A DNA stretch of 10,000 nt from Monoplex corrugatus (Eukaryota; Mollusca; Gastropoda; Littorinimorpha; Ranellidae). Positions 1-7,449 of this stretch are shown here, in pieces (the stretch's first letter is position 1; the number at the start of each line of letters is the position of its first letter). The position numbers and the translations under genes are program-made. The notes under the pieces are model-generated. The model ran no database searches, was not told where the DNA came from, and worked only from the letters and a program-made list of their open reading frames with translations. The stretch lies in contig CM060307.1 in NCBI GenBank assembly GCA_030674185.1, positions 51,737,699 through 51,747,698 of the forward strand, read 5' to 3'.

Positions 1-160
1 AACTAACAACGGTTGTCGCTTGGTCTCGAAACCAGACCAAGTAACAGACCCCTTCCCCTCCTCCCCCGTAAGGGCACCACCACCACCAGAGCACTTCAGC
101 GACGTCTAAAAGCACATATGTGAATAGACGTTAAGACAAATAACGAACGAACTTCAACGA
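1..160. other. Anonymous repeat-flank sequence with a small hairpin and a repeat-tail motif
   Basis: No coding signal is seen. Positions 19-26 (CTTGGTCT) and 34-41 (AGACCAAG) form a perfect 8-bp inverted repeat with a 7-nt loop. Positions 124-152 carry agacgttaag followed by taacgaacgaac. A close relative of this string recurs at 1938-1964. I take it to be the 3' end of a dispersed retroelement, probably a SINE, with a degenerate (AACG)n tail. The element body upstream is not recognisable, so its boundaries and orientation (plus if the tail reading is right) are inferred. Confidence 0.35.
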
Positions 161-644
161 CAGCCCACACGAACTACGTACACTAAAATCCCAAACCTGA
201 ATTCATTTTAGGCAAGAAAGCGATTCAACAACAAACACTAAAACGGTAAAATCCTCATCATGAGCTGAGGGCATGAACGCTCACAGAATCTGAGACAATT
301 TTTATGATGCTATAGCGATAGATGATTTCATGATGATGGGAATAGATCATAATGATATTATGGAGTTCCATCTAGGACTGAGACTGTGTGACTATGGTTG
401 TACTCTATGCTTCCTATCATAACATATCCTGGCTTCAACCAGGTTCGAGAGATAGGAATACCTACAACTTTGGTCAAGAAATCAAAATAACACTCTTGAT
501 AACACTTCCGTGAGTGGCTGACACTCGATTGTGTACTCCAGTCTTTCCAATGAACCCACAGTACAAACAACTCGGTGTACTTACGGCGTATACGAGTAGA
601 TCCCATAATCCTCTATGTTCGTGGGAGTATTGTATAATCATAAT
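161..644. other. Non-coding interval without an assignable element
   Basis: The short open frames here have no recognisable protein similarity and overlap one another in several frames. The one structural item is a nested inverted repeat at 413-456: outer arms CCTATC (413-418) and GATAGG (451-456) enclose inner arms CCTGG (428-432) and CCAGG (439-443) around a 6-nt loop. The 3' end of the RTE-like LINE in the next entry may run some tens of bases into this interval, but no coding similarity is visible below about 645. Confidence 0.5.
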
Positions 645-1742
645 GGAATGCCACGCAACGAGCCTTCTCCTGTCACAGTCGTGTGTCAGTAACTGGATTT
701 GGGCAAATTCTGTCCACTCCATTTTGTGACGCTGTCCACCCAACTTTTTCATTGTCTTCCCCTTTTTCTCTTCCTTTGCACTTTTCCCTAGATGATGGTC
801 TTGTAGAGCCCACCTGCCCTGGTTACGTGACCGTACTATTTCAGCTTTCTTTTCTTCATAGTGGACAACAGATCTTCACAGTGTCTCATGTGTTGTGTCA
901 CATTTGTGGGATCTTCTTCATTTAGAACATGGTCACTGTGTGAGATACCGAGGAGTCGTCTGAAACATCTCAACTCGACAGCATTTTAAAAAAAATAGAA
1001 TTCTGACTCGTGTACATGTAAAAAGATTGAGAGCACAGGTGCACTCAGTAATTTCAGTTTGCATTTGAGAGTGATGTTCCTCTTTCCAAATTAGTTTAAG
1101 CTTTGACAGTGCTGCAATTGTAAGTGCAAATTTTTTCATGGGCTTCTCGCTTGGAATTCTCTTGGTTGATGATAATGGCGCCAAGGTGTTTGAATTTGTT
1201 GACAGTCTCTCATTGTTAACCACTGATCGTGATTGCTGTCTGGATGGAGTCGTTTGTTTGTTTGCTTGTTTTGTATGTTTGTTTGTTTCTTTGTTTGTTT
1301 CTTTGTTTTTAATCAGCTTAGTTAACTCCGCCCTGATCTCCATTCCATATCTGGTCGATGTTTCATCCAGCTGTTTCACCAGGCTGACCAGCTCCTCTTC
1401 ACTTTCTGCTAGTCCGTCAATGTCAATGGCAAACCTGAGGTCAGTAACAGTTGTTCTCCAATACAGACTGTGCCGTTATGATTTTCCACTGCCTCAGTCA
1501 TGATCCTTTCGAGGCAGACGTTGAACAGAGTGGGGAACATAGGCAGCCGTGTTGGACACCAACTGAAGTGTGAAAAATTCTTCAACCCTGTCTTGAGCAA
1601 GAACCACACCGCTGACTTTGCTGTAAAGTTGTTTGGATCAATATTTGCACCATGTTGTAGTCATTCGCTGTGACCCGTAGTGAGTCATGCCACATGCTAT
1701 CAAAGGCCTTTGTGAAGTCAACGAACACGTAGATAGGAGCGG
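645..1742 (-). mobile_element. Decayed RTE-type LINE: reverse transcriptase palm to C-terminus (pseudogene)
   Basis: Read on the minus strand, this gives the second half of an RTE/BovB-like non-LTR retrotransposon polyprotein, the enzyme that nicks the target and reverse transcribes its own RNA. Blocks appear in family order. RT motif A is at 1699-1728 (VFVDFTKAFD). VGVQ.GC..SPTLFN and LERIMTEA follow near 1510-1570. The active-site block is at 1422-1433, then ETSTRYGMEI near 1330-1365, NKFKHLGAII near 1165-1195, TIAALSKLKLIWK near 1085-1125, LRCFRRLLGIS near 940-973, and KRKLK*YGHVTR near 825-850. The C-terminal tail reaches Trp-His-Ser near 645. The frame is broken many times. The usual FADD active site reads FAID, the Trp before YGHV is a TAG stop (836-838), and the 'LYACETWT' region is scrambled. 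The 5' half, including the endonuclease, is absent. This is an old, non-functional, 5'-truncated copy. RTE-type assignment is confident; subfamily unknown. Confidence 0.85.
1251..1312. repeat. (GTTT)n microsatellite inside the LINE pseudogene
   Basis: Imperfect GTTT repeats with TTTG/TTTC variants lie inside the RTE-like reading frame. On the minus strand they encode a Lys-Glu-Thr-Asn / Lys-Gln-Thr-Asn stretch between the MEI..ELTKLI block and the following recognisable block (DSIQTAITISG in another frame). Related elements have only a short Thr-Asn-rich linker here, so the tract probably grew by slippage after the element was dead. Confidence 0.75.
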
Positions 1743-1859
1743 TTTAAGCAGAAAAAAACGACAATATTTTTTCTTACCAATGTTATCAACGGAAGAACGT
1801 TTTCCAGAGACAGATAACCACGCAAAAAGAAAACACTCAGAACAGAAAGCAATCATTAA
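1743..1859. other. Unassigned spacer upstream of CA-rich block
   Basis: Similarity to the LINE stops abruptly at about 1742, just 5' (minus-strand sense) of the PIYVFVDF block. The next ~117 bases are A-rich and show no similarity I recognise in any frame. The break may be the 5' truncation point of the LINE or a later deletion. Confidence 0.4.
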
Positions 1860-1916
1860 CACTCACACACACACATACACACGCACACACGCACGCATGC
1901 ACACACACGCACACAA
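1860..1916. repeat. Degenerate (CA)n microsatellite
   Basis: A CA-rich tract interrupted by TA, CG and GCATGC steps. It ends before the repeat-tail motif at 1927-1964 and is separate from the pure CA run at 2094-2150. Confidence 0.8.
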
Positions 1917-1926
1917 CCGTCTAATA

Positions 1927-1964
1927 TCACTTATAGTGAAAAGACGTTAAATCAAGGAACGAAC
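1927..1964 (+). repeat. Short dispersed-repeat tail motif, second copy
   Basis: The sequence contains TCACT-tat-AGTGA (1927-1939, a 5-bp hairpin), then aaaagacgttaaatcaagg and aacgaac. The AGACGTTAA core and the GAACGAAC end also occur at 124-152. I remember a similar string as the 3' end of abundant molluscan repeats. It is followed directly by CA-rich sequence, as expected if the microsatellite grew from the tail of a retroelement. Only the terminal ~40 bp is recognisable. Confidence 0.45.
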
Positions 1965-2092
1965 ACACGCACATATACACACAAGTATGCACACGTACTC
2001 ATACACACACACTCAAACACACGCAAGCAAGGACGCTCAAATACGCATGCACGCATGCACACACATGCACACACACACATACTTGCGCGCGT

Positions 2093-2150
<58 letters not shown>
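1965..2150. repeat. CA-rich tract ending in a pure (CA)n run
   Basis: From 1965 to 2093 the sequence is imperfect CA with GCATGC and TGCGCGCG steps. From 2094 to 2150 it is an uninterrupted CA run of 57 nt. The alternating purine-pyrimidine stretch, including GCGCGCGTGCACAC at the start of the pure run, has Z-DNA potential. Long open frames of Thr-His or Val-Cys across this region are by-products of the dinucleotide repeat. Confidence 0.95.
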
Positions 2151-2152
<2 letters not shown>

Positions 2153-2489
2153 AATACTGTGTTGCACATACAAAACGCAGACAGCCACATAATGTTTATT
2201 TCCTTAACACGTCTTAGAAAATGACCAAAAGATGGTGTTATGATCTTATGTATCAGCATGTACCGATTTGTATCAACACAGAATGCTAATTGCTTTATTT
2301 GGCCACATGCAGACACATTCTTGCGTATATTCATTTCTTCTACATTTCATCTAAGAAGTAATTTGGTTTAAGATGAAGTCATTCTGGTATAGAACTGTTC
2401 TTCAAAGTCATTTGGACACAATGTACATTACTTCGTTTATAAGACAGAGTGTCATTCGGAATGACAATGTTAGTACATGTAATAGCGAT
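2151..2489. other. No feature recognised
   Basis: AT-rich sequence without a tandem repeat, a protein-like frame or a recognisable element. Confidence 0.5.
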
Positions 2490-2790
2490 ATTTTCTTTTC
2501 CAGCAATACATGTTATCAGCTAAAGGCCGCTTCTCGAATTTGTCGGTTCTTGCATTCTGGTTGTTTTTACTTTTTCATAAGCTAGCCGCGGACATGACTT
2601 GCAGGATCTTTAACGTGCATATTTGATGTTCTGCGTGCGTGTGTACTGGAAGAAGGTATAGGCACTGGCATGTCTGCACACATGTTGACCTGGGAGATCG
2701 GAAAATTCTCAACCCTTTACCCACTGGGCGGAGATGTCTAGGTGGCTCAAACCTACAACTTCCGATTGGAAATTCAACGTTTACACAGTT
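2490..2790 (-). mobile_element. tRNA-derived SINE, diverged (molluscan type)
   Basis: Read on the minus strand, the 5' part (about 2790-2735) resembles a decayed tRNA head. The pol III B box is seen as GGTTTGAGCCA at 2743-2753, against the usual GGTTCGAnTCC; the A box near 2775-2790 is too worn to define. The body follows with TTCCGATCTCCCAGGTCAAC (about 2684-2706), a CACGCACGCAGAACATCAAA block (about 2625-2645) and CACGTTAAAGATCCTGCAAG (about 2600-2618). I recognise this body from memory as one of the most abundant repeats of gastropod and other molluscan genomes. SINEs do not encode protein and depend on a LINE for mobility. The 3' end is indistinct near 2490. No target-site duplication was found. 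The copy is old and internally mutated. Confidence 0.6.
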
Positions 2791-2811
2791 GTTGTTGTTA
2801 TTGTTGTTTAA
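2788..2811. repeat. (GTT)n simple repeat
   Basis: A short imperfect GTT run next to the 5' end of the minus-strand SINE. It may mark the junction with a neighbouring repeat. Confidence 0.6.
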
Positions 2812-3390
2812 AGCTCAGCCGACTGAGTAAAGCCATATGAGGGCTACAACCGCCTCAAAACATACAAAACTTCAGGAAAAAGAAGAAAAGAAAATTAAGT
2901 ACACATATCAACGCATTCGCGCACATAATCTAAGGACATGTCCCCGGCATTGACCATTCCGTCCAATTTATCGCACAGGGGATTTAAAAAACACATCTGA
3001 ATACAAATCTAAGCATACCTAAGAACACAAAAACATACATAAAAACCTAAAATAGATTACCTAAAATTGCTTCCGCATATCTCACCTCCCTAGAGCCAAA
3101 AATGCACTTAATACGTGTACCCAATTATCAATCTTAAGAAAAAGTAGGTAAGACTTTATCGAACACATACAGAATGGACCAGCAAGGCAGAAAATGATAG
3201 GAAGAAATGACAGAAAGCAAAAGAGGAAGAAAGAAACAAAGAGGGTGACAGAAAAAGGAAATCTCTAGCAGAGAATTTCCTCCAGGTGGGGATACTATTT
3301 ACACTGAAAGAATCTTCGGCATCGCCACGGGGGACGTTTACCCTGTTGACTACGGCGTTCGTCAAAAGAACTGATAAGCACTGAATCAGC
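2812..3390. other. No feature recognised
   Basis: A-rich and purine-rich sequence, with many AAGAAA/GAAAG runs between about 2870-2900 and 3180-3260. The only open frame over 60 codons (minus, around 3156-3365) is Ser/Phe-rich low complexity produced by the purine tract. I see no domain, RNA gene or repeat boundary. The interval ends at the first unit of the minisatellite. Confidence 0.45.
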
Positions 3391-3868
3391 AGTTACCTGA
3401 GGAATGTTCCTTATCCCTGACGTTGTGGTCAATTACCTGAGGAATGTTCCTTATCTCTGACGTTGTGGTCAATTACCTGAGGAATGTTCCTTATCCCTGA
3501 CATTGTGGTCAATTATCTGAGGAATGCTCCTTATCCCTGACGTTGTGGTCAATTACCTGAGGAATGTTACTTATCTCTGACGTTGTGGTCAATTACCTGA
3601 GGAATGTTCCTTATCCCTGACGTTGTGGTCAATTACCTGAGGAATGTTCCTTATCCCTGACGTTGTGGTCAATTACCTGAGGAATGTTCCTTATCCCCGA
3701 CGTTGTGGTCAATTACCTGAGGAATGTTCCTTATCTCTGACGTTGTGGTCAATTACCTGCGGAATGTTCCTTATCCCTGACGTTGTGGTCAATTACCTGA
3801 GTGTGTTCTTATCCCTGACGTTGTGGTCAATTACCTGCGGAATGTTCCTTATCCCTGACGTTGTGGTC
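3391..3868. repeat. Minisatellite, 12 units of 40 bp
   Basis: Units start at 3391, 3431, 3471, 3511, 3551, 3591, 3631, 3671, 3711, 3751, 3791 and 3829. All are 40 bp except the eleventh (3791-3828, 38 bp). Each unit reads approximately AATTACCTGAGGAATGTTCC followed by TTATCCCTGACGTTGTGGTC. Variants are few: C/T in TTATCYCTGA, CATT for CGTT and ATGC for ATGT near 3500-3530, GTTAC in the fifth unit, and CTGCGG for CTGAGG in the tenth and twelfth units. The period is not a multiple of three, so the open frame across it is not a gene. Short motifs in nearly every unit include GGAATGTTCC, TGACG and TGTGGTCA. Confidence 0.97.
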
Positions 3869-4052
3869 AGGATGGTGTAGCGTGGTAGTAGTACTGGTAG
3901 TAATGATTCCCATTGTAACAGCGTGGTGTGCGCAGAGGGCTTTCCCTGGCAAACGTTGAGGCGCAAGGCCTTTTTCCAGTAAAGGGAAGCGATCAGGATT
4001 AAATGTAACATTCCTCTCCGACGGTATTGCTTCCCTTAGACCTTGCTCACAC

Positions 4053-4055
<3 letters not shown>
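3869..4055. other. Spacer between minisatellite and TG tract
   Basis: No tandem repeat or recognisable coding similarity is seen. The array stops cleanly at 3868 and unique-looking sequence follows. Confidence 0.5.
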
Positions 4056-4375
<320 letters not shown>

Positions 4376-4813
4376 GCTGATGATGATGATACTGTTTTCA
4401 TCCGTGCATGGTTACGCCTCAAATAGTCACTGTTCGGTGGTGTAGACGTAGGATGTGGGTTCCATCAAGACTTGTTCATTGCTCCAGACTGAACATTGGG
4501 CAGAACCGTAGAACGTGTTCTGAAAGACTTTGGCCTTGTCATGCGCATGGGACAGCCCCTGTCTAACATATTTGCTGGAGCAGGTGGAAGTATCCAGCCC
4601 TCAGGTGGACGAGAGTGGTTTGTTGTTACCACCCTCGGTAATGGATGGGATCATTTCTGTTATGTTCATTAGGTGTGGAGGTTTCTTTTTATGACTGTCT
4701 TCACCTCTCTGATGGTAGTGTTGCTCTTGTTGTATTTTGATTCCTTCCTTCGTCAGGGAGTCTGCCTGTTCGTTTCTGCAAATACTACAGTGTGCAGAAA
4801 TCAACTGCAACAT
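4376..4813 (-). mobile_element. 3' remnant of an RNase H-bearing LINE
   Basis: On the minus strand, about 4740-4813 encodes the C-terminal half of a retroelement RNase H domain: LISAHCSICRNEQADSLTKE, with the His of the usual SAH.G motif and the NE.AD aspartate retained and the normal Trp and Gly positions changed. After a frameshift near 4720 the family-like stretch TTIREVKTVIKRNLHT is seen. Further down, in shifting frames, come QTTLVHLRAGYFHLL and LSEHVLRFCP, the usual post-RNase H segment of these elements. The frame ends at a TGA (4419-4421) after TVTI, which is where related LINEs stop. A short 3' UTR ends in (ATC)n/(AGC)n near 4376-4393. RNase H removes RNA from the cDNA hybrid during retrotransposition. 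The copy is 5'-truncated and dead. The clade (I, Ingi or a related RNase H-bearing lineage) is not resolved. Confidence 0.7.
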
Positions 4814-4861
4814 TACTGCTTAGGTGCGTGCTTGTGTAGTTTTTGTCATGGGATCTTTAGC

Positions 4862-4868
4862 GTGTGTT

Positions 4869-4870
<2 letters not shown>
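4862..4870. repeat. Target-site duplication, left copy
   Basis: GTGTGTTAA lies directly before the (ATC)n tail of the LINE fragment. The matching right copy is GTGCGTTAA at 5100-5108 (8 of 9 bases identical). Confidence 0.75.
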
Positions 4871-4899
<29 letters not shown>

Positions 4900-5099
4900 G
4901 TGCCCTGCCGCATGGCGTTGGCGATCATGGCCCTCCATATGAATCTATCCCTTGTCGCCGCAAGTACATCTTCCACCCTCTCTGTCCTCAGCCACCATGC
5001 AAGTCCGTCCATTATTTCCTCCCTGGGTCTACCTGGTGTTCCCTGGGTCTACTGTGTTCTCTTTCTCTCTAGTTTCCCTGTTGTGACCAGGTGCTCTAA
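4871..5099 (-). mobile_element. 5'-truncated RTE-like LINE 3' end (copy 1)
   Basis: This is the last ~65 codons of the same LINE family as the copy at 9186-10000, in the same orientation. The minus-strand translation runs LEHLVTTGKLE, then GRPREEIMDGLAWWLRTERV and EDVLAATRDRFIWRAMIANA, ending MRQGT. The stop is a TGA at 4896-4898 that is already part of the (TGA)n tail (4871-4898), so there is essentially no 3' UTR. By eye, 9 of about 121 bases differ from copy 2 in the first stretch (4900-5020). A near-tandem 20-bp duplication, CCCTGGGTCTACCTGGTGTT at 5021-5040 repeated without 2 nt from 5041, adds 18 nt and an in-frame TAG. Identity to copy 2 ends at 5099, and 5100 is the first base of the right target-site duplication. 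This is a textbook 5'-truncated insertion. Confidence 0.9.
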
Positions 5100-5108
5100 G
5101 TGCGTTAA
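5100..5108. repeat. Target-site duplication, right copy
   Basis: GTGCGTTAA pairs with GTGTGTTAA at 4862-4870. It begins exactly where identity to LINE copy 2 stops and resumes the interrupted SINE-like repeat (AAGTACATAC). Confidence 0.75.
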
Positions 5109-5195
5109 GTACATACTGAATATAAGACCTAGGCTTACTGATCGCCTCATCCGAAGGACTAGCATCCAGCCCACCGCTCAGGGTCTAGTGGAGGG

Positions 5196-5514
5196 GTGTG
5201 TTCTACGTTACTGTTTGTTGACTGACGGCAACGAGCTGGCCGCACCTTTTCTCTTTTCTTAATGTTCGAGGCCAGAAAGATTTGTTCGCGCTCGCAAGAA
5301 GTTAACAAGAAACACGACATAACCACACAACGCACACCAACCGGGTCCAGCCCAATCTCTGGACCAAGAGGGAATGGAAGACCCCTCTCTCGGCCGACTC
5401 TGGTATTCATCTCTCTTTCAACAGCCTGCCCTGCTACCAGCTCGCACAGTTATCAGCACCTTGCCACTTAATATGGACTCCACACCTATTAGTCGGAAGC
5501 TCCCAATGTTGTCT
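5196..5514. other. No feature recognised
   Basis: GC-richer than its surroundings, with open frames on both strands (plus 5262-5471, minus 5159-5410). Neither shows a domain, a signal peptide or repeat-derived similarity that I recognise, and they overlap each other. I treat both as chance frames. Confidence 0.4.
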
Positions 5515-6985
5515 TACTTCAACCATTTCGATCAATCTACCACGCGATGAAGATCATGTAATGCGTCATATTTCAATCTTCAATCGACAGTATGACGAAG
5601 ATTATAAATGCTCCAAACCTCACTTAATCAATCACGTGCAGTCAAGATAAATAATGGTTCCAACTAACCAAACCATCAGATCATACAATAGATAACGCTT
5701 CAACCAATCATGCTCAAAAGATTTTATAATGTCCACACTTCAACCAATCAGCCCTAAAGATGTTATAATGTCCAAATCCCAACCTTCAACCAATCATGCC
5801 TAAAGAATGTAATATAAGAGTGTCCACACTTCAACCAATCATGCCCTAAAGATGTTATAATGTGCCACACTTCAACCAATCATGCCCTAAAGATGTTATA
5901 ATGACACTTCAACCAATCATGCCAAAGATTTATAATGTGCCACACTTCAACCAATCATGCCCTAAAGATGTTATAATGTGCCACACTTCAACCAATCATG
6001 CCCTAAAGATGTTATAATGTGCCACACTTCAACCAATCATGCCCTAAAGATGTTATAATGTGCCACACTTCAACCAATCATGCCCTAAAGATGTTATAAT
6101 GTGCCACACTTCAACCAATCATGCCCTAAAGATGTTATAATGTGCCACACTTCAACAATCATGCCCTAAAGATGTTGCTGTGCCATGCCACACATCAACT
6201 AATCATGCCCTAGAATTTTTATGATGTGTCACACTTCAACCAATCATACCCTAAAAATTTTATGATGTGCCACACTTCAACCAATCATGTTCTAAAGATG
6301 TTATGATGTGCCACACTTCAACTAATCATGCCCTAAAATAAAAATTATATGATGTGCCACACTTCAACCAATCATGTTCTAAAAATTCTATGATGTGCCA
6401 CACTTAAACCAATCATGTTCTAAAAATTCTATGATGTGCCACACTTCAACCAATCATGTTCTAAAAATTGTTATGATGTGCCACACTTAAACCAATCATG
6501 CCCTAAAATTTTTATGATGTGCCACACTTCAACCAATCATGCCATAAAATTTTTATGATGTGCCACACTTCAACCAATCATGTTCTAAAAATTCTTATGA
6601 TGTGCCACACTTCAACCAATCATGTTCTAAAATTGTTATGATGTGCCACACTTCAACCAATCATGCCATAAAGATTTTATAAAGGGGCACATTTCCAGCA
6701 ATCATGCCCTTATGATTTTATACTATGACACATTTCCAGCAATCGTGCCCTAAAATTTCATAATGCGCCACACTTCAACCAACCAGTCAACAAAGTGATA
6801 ACGATTACATAACATTCCACGGTTCAATCAATCACATGTTAAGGATTATCTGATATAACACACTTCAGTCAATTAAGTTAATCTATCAAGTTTCGAAAAT
6901 TATATTATATACCAATATATCACAGTTCAATCAATCGGTCAATCAAGAGATAAAGATTGGATATTGCTCCACAGTTCATCATGTA
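5515..6985. repeat. 41-bp satellite array with homogeneous core and decayed margins
   Basis: The core unit is CACACTTCAACCAATCATGC followed by CCTAAAGATGTTATAATGTGC, 41 bp. Five consecutive units starting at 5941, 5982, 6023, 6064 and 6105 are identical by eye. Recognisable units start at 5698, 5736, 5783, 5825, 5866 and 5904 on the left. On the right they run from 6146 through 6189, 6230, 6271, 6312, 6358 (after a unit carrying a 5-bp insertion), 6399, 6440, 6482, 6523, 6564, 6606, 6647, 6688 and 6728 to 6769. Outside these, 5515-5697 and 6800-6985 hold strongly diverged versions (TTCAATCAATC and similar). A second variant, with GTTCTAAAAATTCTTATGATGTG or close, dominates 6180-6660. Almost every unit keeps ACCAATCA, and the core units keep TTATAATG. 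No coding potential. Confidence 0.95.
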
Positions 6986-7225
6986 GTTTATAATCTGTCA
7001 GGACAAAGGTGAGGATGTACAGCACGCTAACGCTGACACTAATTATAGTGTGCATCAAATAGCATCCATCGATTCTGAAAGATCATGGAATTGCTCGTCA
7101 GGATAGCCTTGAGATGTAACGCCTGATTTTTGCACCTCAGTGCTTATTAATGAAGAGTGGGCAAGAGCATATGTTTGACCAGCCCTTGCCCACGAAGCAG
7201 GTCTCTCCTCTTCACACCGCTGATA
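6986..7225. other. Unique-looking spacer with a strong hairpin
   Basis: This separates the 41-bp array from the next array. GTGGGCAAG at 7157-7165 and CTTGCCCAC at 7185-7193 form a perfect 9-bp stem with a 19-nt loop. GAAGAG (from 7152) and CTCTTC (near 7208) could add an outer stem. It does not match the histone 3' stem-loop or any tRNA I know. Confidence 0.5.
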
Positions 7226-7449
7226 AATCTACTCTTAAAGAGTCTACTGTACAACTCAAAGAACACACATACCACTTAACCCTTAAAGAGCAATATCACA
7301 ACACCCATCTCTAAAGGGCCTACCACACCATTCAACTCTTAAACAGTCTGACACGATACTCAACACTTAAAGAGTTTATCATACCACCCAACATTTAAAG
7401 AGCTTACTATACCATTCAAATACGTCTGCCATACTAATCAACTCTAAAA
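7226..7449. repeat. Diverged ~29-bp tandem monomers
   Basis: Loosely repeated units of about 28-36 bp built on CTCAAC-YCTTAAAGAG-YCTACCATACCA. Examples are ACTCTTAAAGAGTCTAC near 7230 and CTCAACACTTAAAGAGTTTATCATACCA near 7350. The element CTCTTAAAGAG is itself a near-perfect palindrome. Units differ in length and sequence, indicating an older array that leads into the regular 93-bp repeat. Confidence 0.75.

Larger units (their letters stand above)
4820..5195 (-). mobile_element. SINE-like dispersed repeat, split by a LINE insertion
   Basis: Two pieces, 4820-4870 and 5100-5195, join into one repeat when the LINE tail between them is removed and one copy of its 9-bp duplication is dropped. 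On the minus strand the outer piece reads CTAGACCCTGAGCGGTGGGC, then CTAGTCCTTCGGATGAGGCG and a short stretch to TACTTAACGCA. The inner piece continues CGCTAAAGATCCCATGACAA. I recognise this order from memory as a very common molluscan repeat. GGATCTTTARCGTG (4851-4864) is shared with the SINE at 2490-2790 (2604-2617, 13 of 14 bases), so the two repeats may share a core. The promoter-bearing head beyond about 5195 is missing. Confidence 0.6.

Noticed and set aside
3644..3880. Repetitive open frame resembling a repeat protein
   Set aside because: The 40-bp period shifts frame each unit, so it repeats only every 120 bp by arithmetic; this is the minisatellite, not a protein.
4864..5262. His-rich protein beginning with nine histidines
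   Set aside because: The His run is the (CAT)n tail of a minus-strand LINE, and the rest is the antisense of its coding sequence.
5159..5471. Overlapping open frames of about 70-83 codons on both strands
   Set aside because: No domain, no splice-site context that I can support, and mutual overlap; probably chance.
5941..6180. Series of promoters (CCAAT plus TATAA)
   Set aside because: No open reading frame or transcript-like sequence follows, and the words are part of a repeated satellite unit. Kept only as an observation on conservation.
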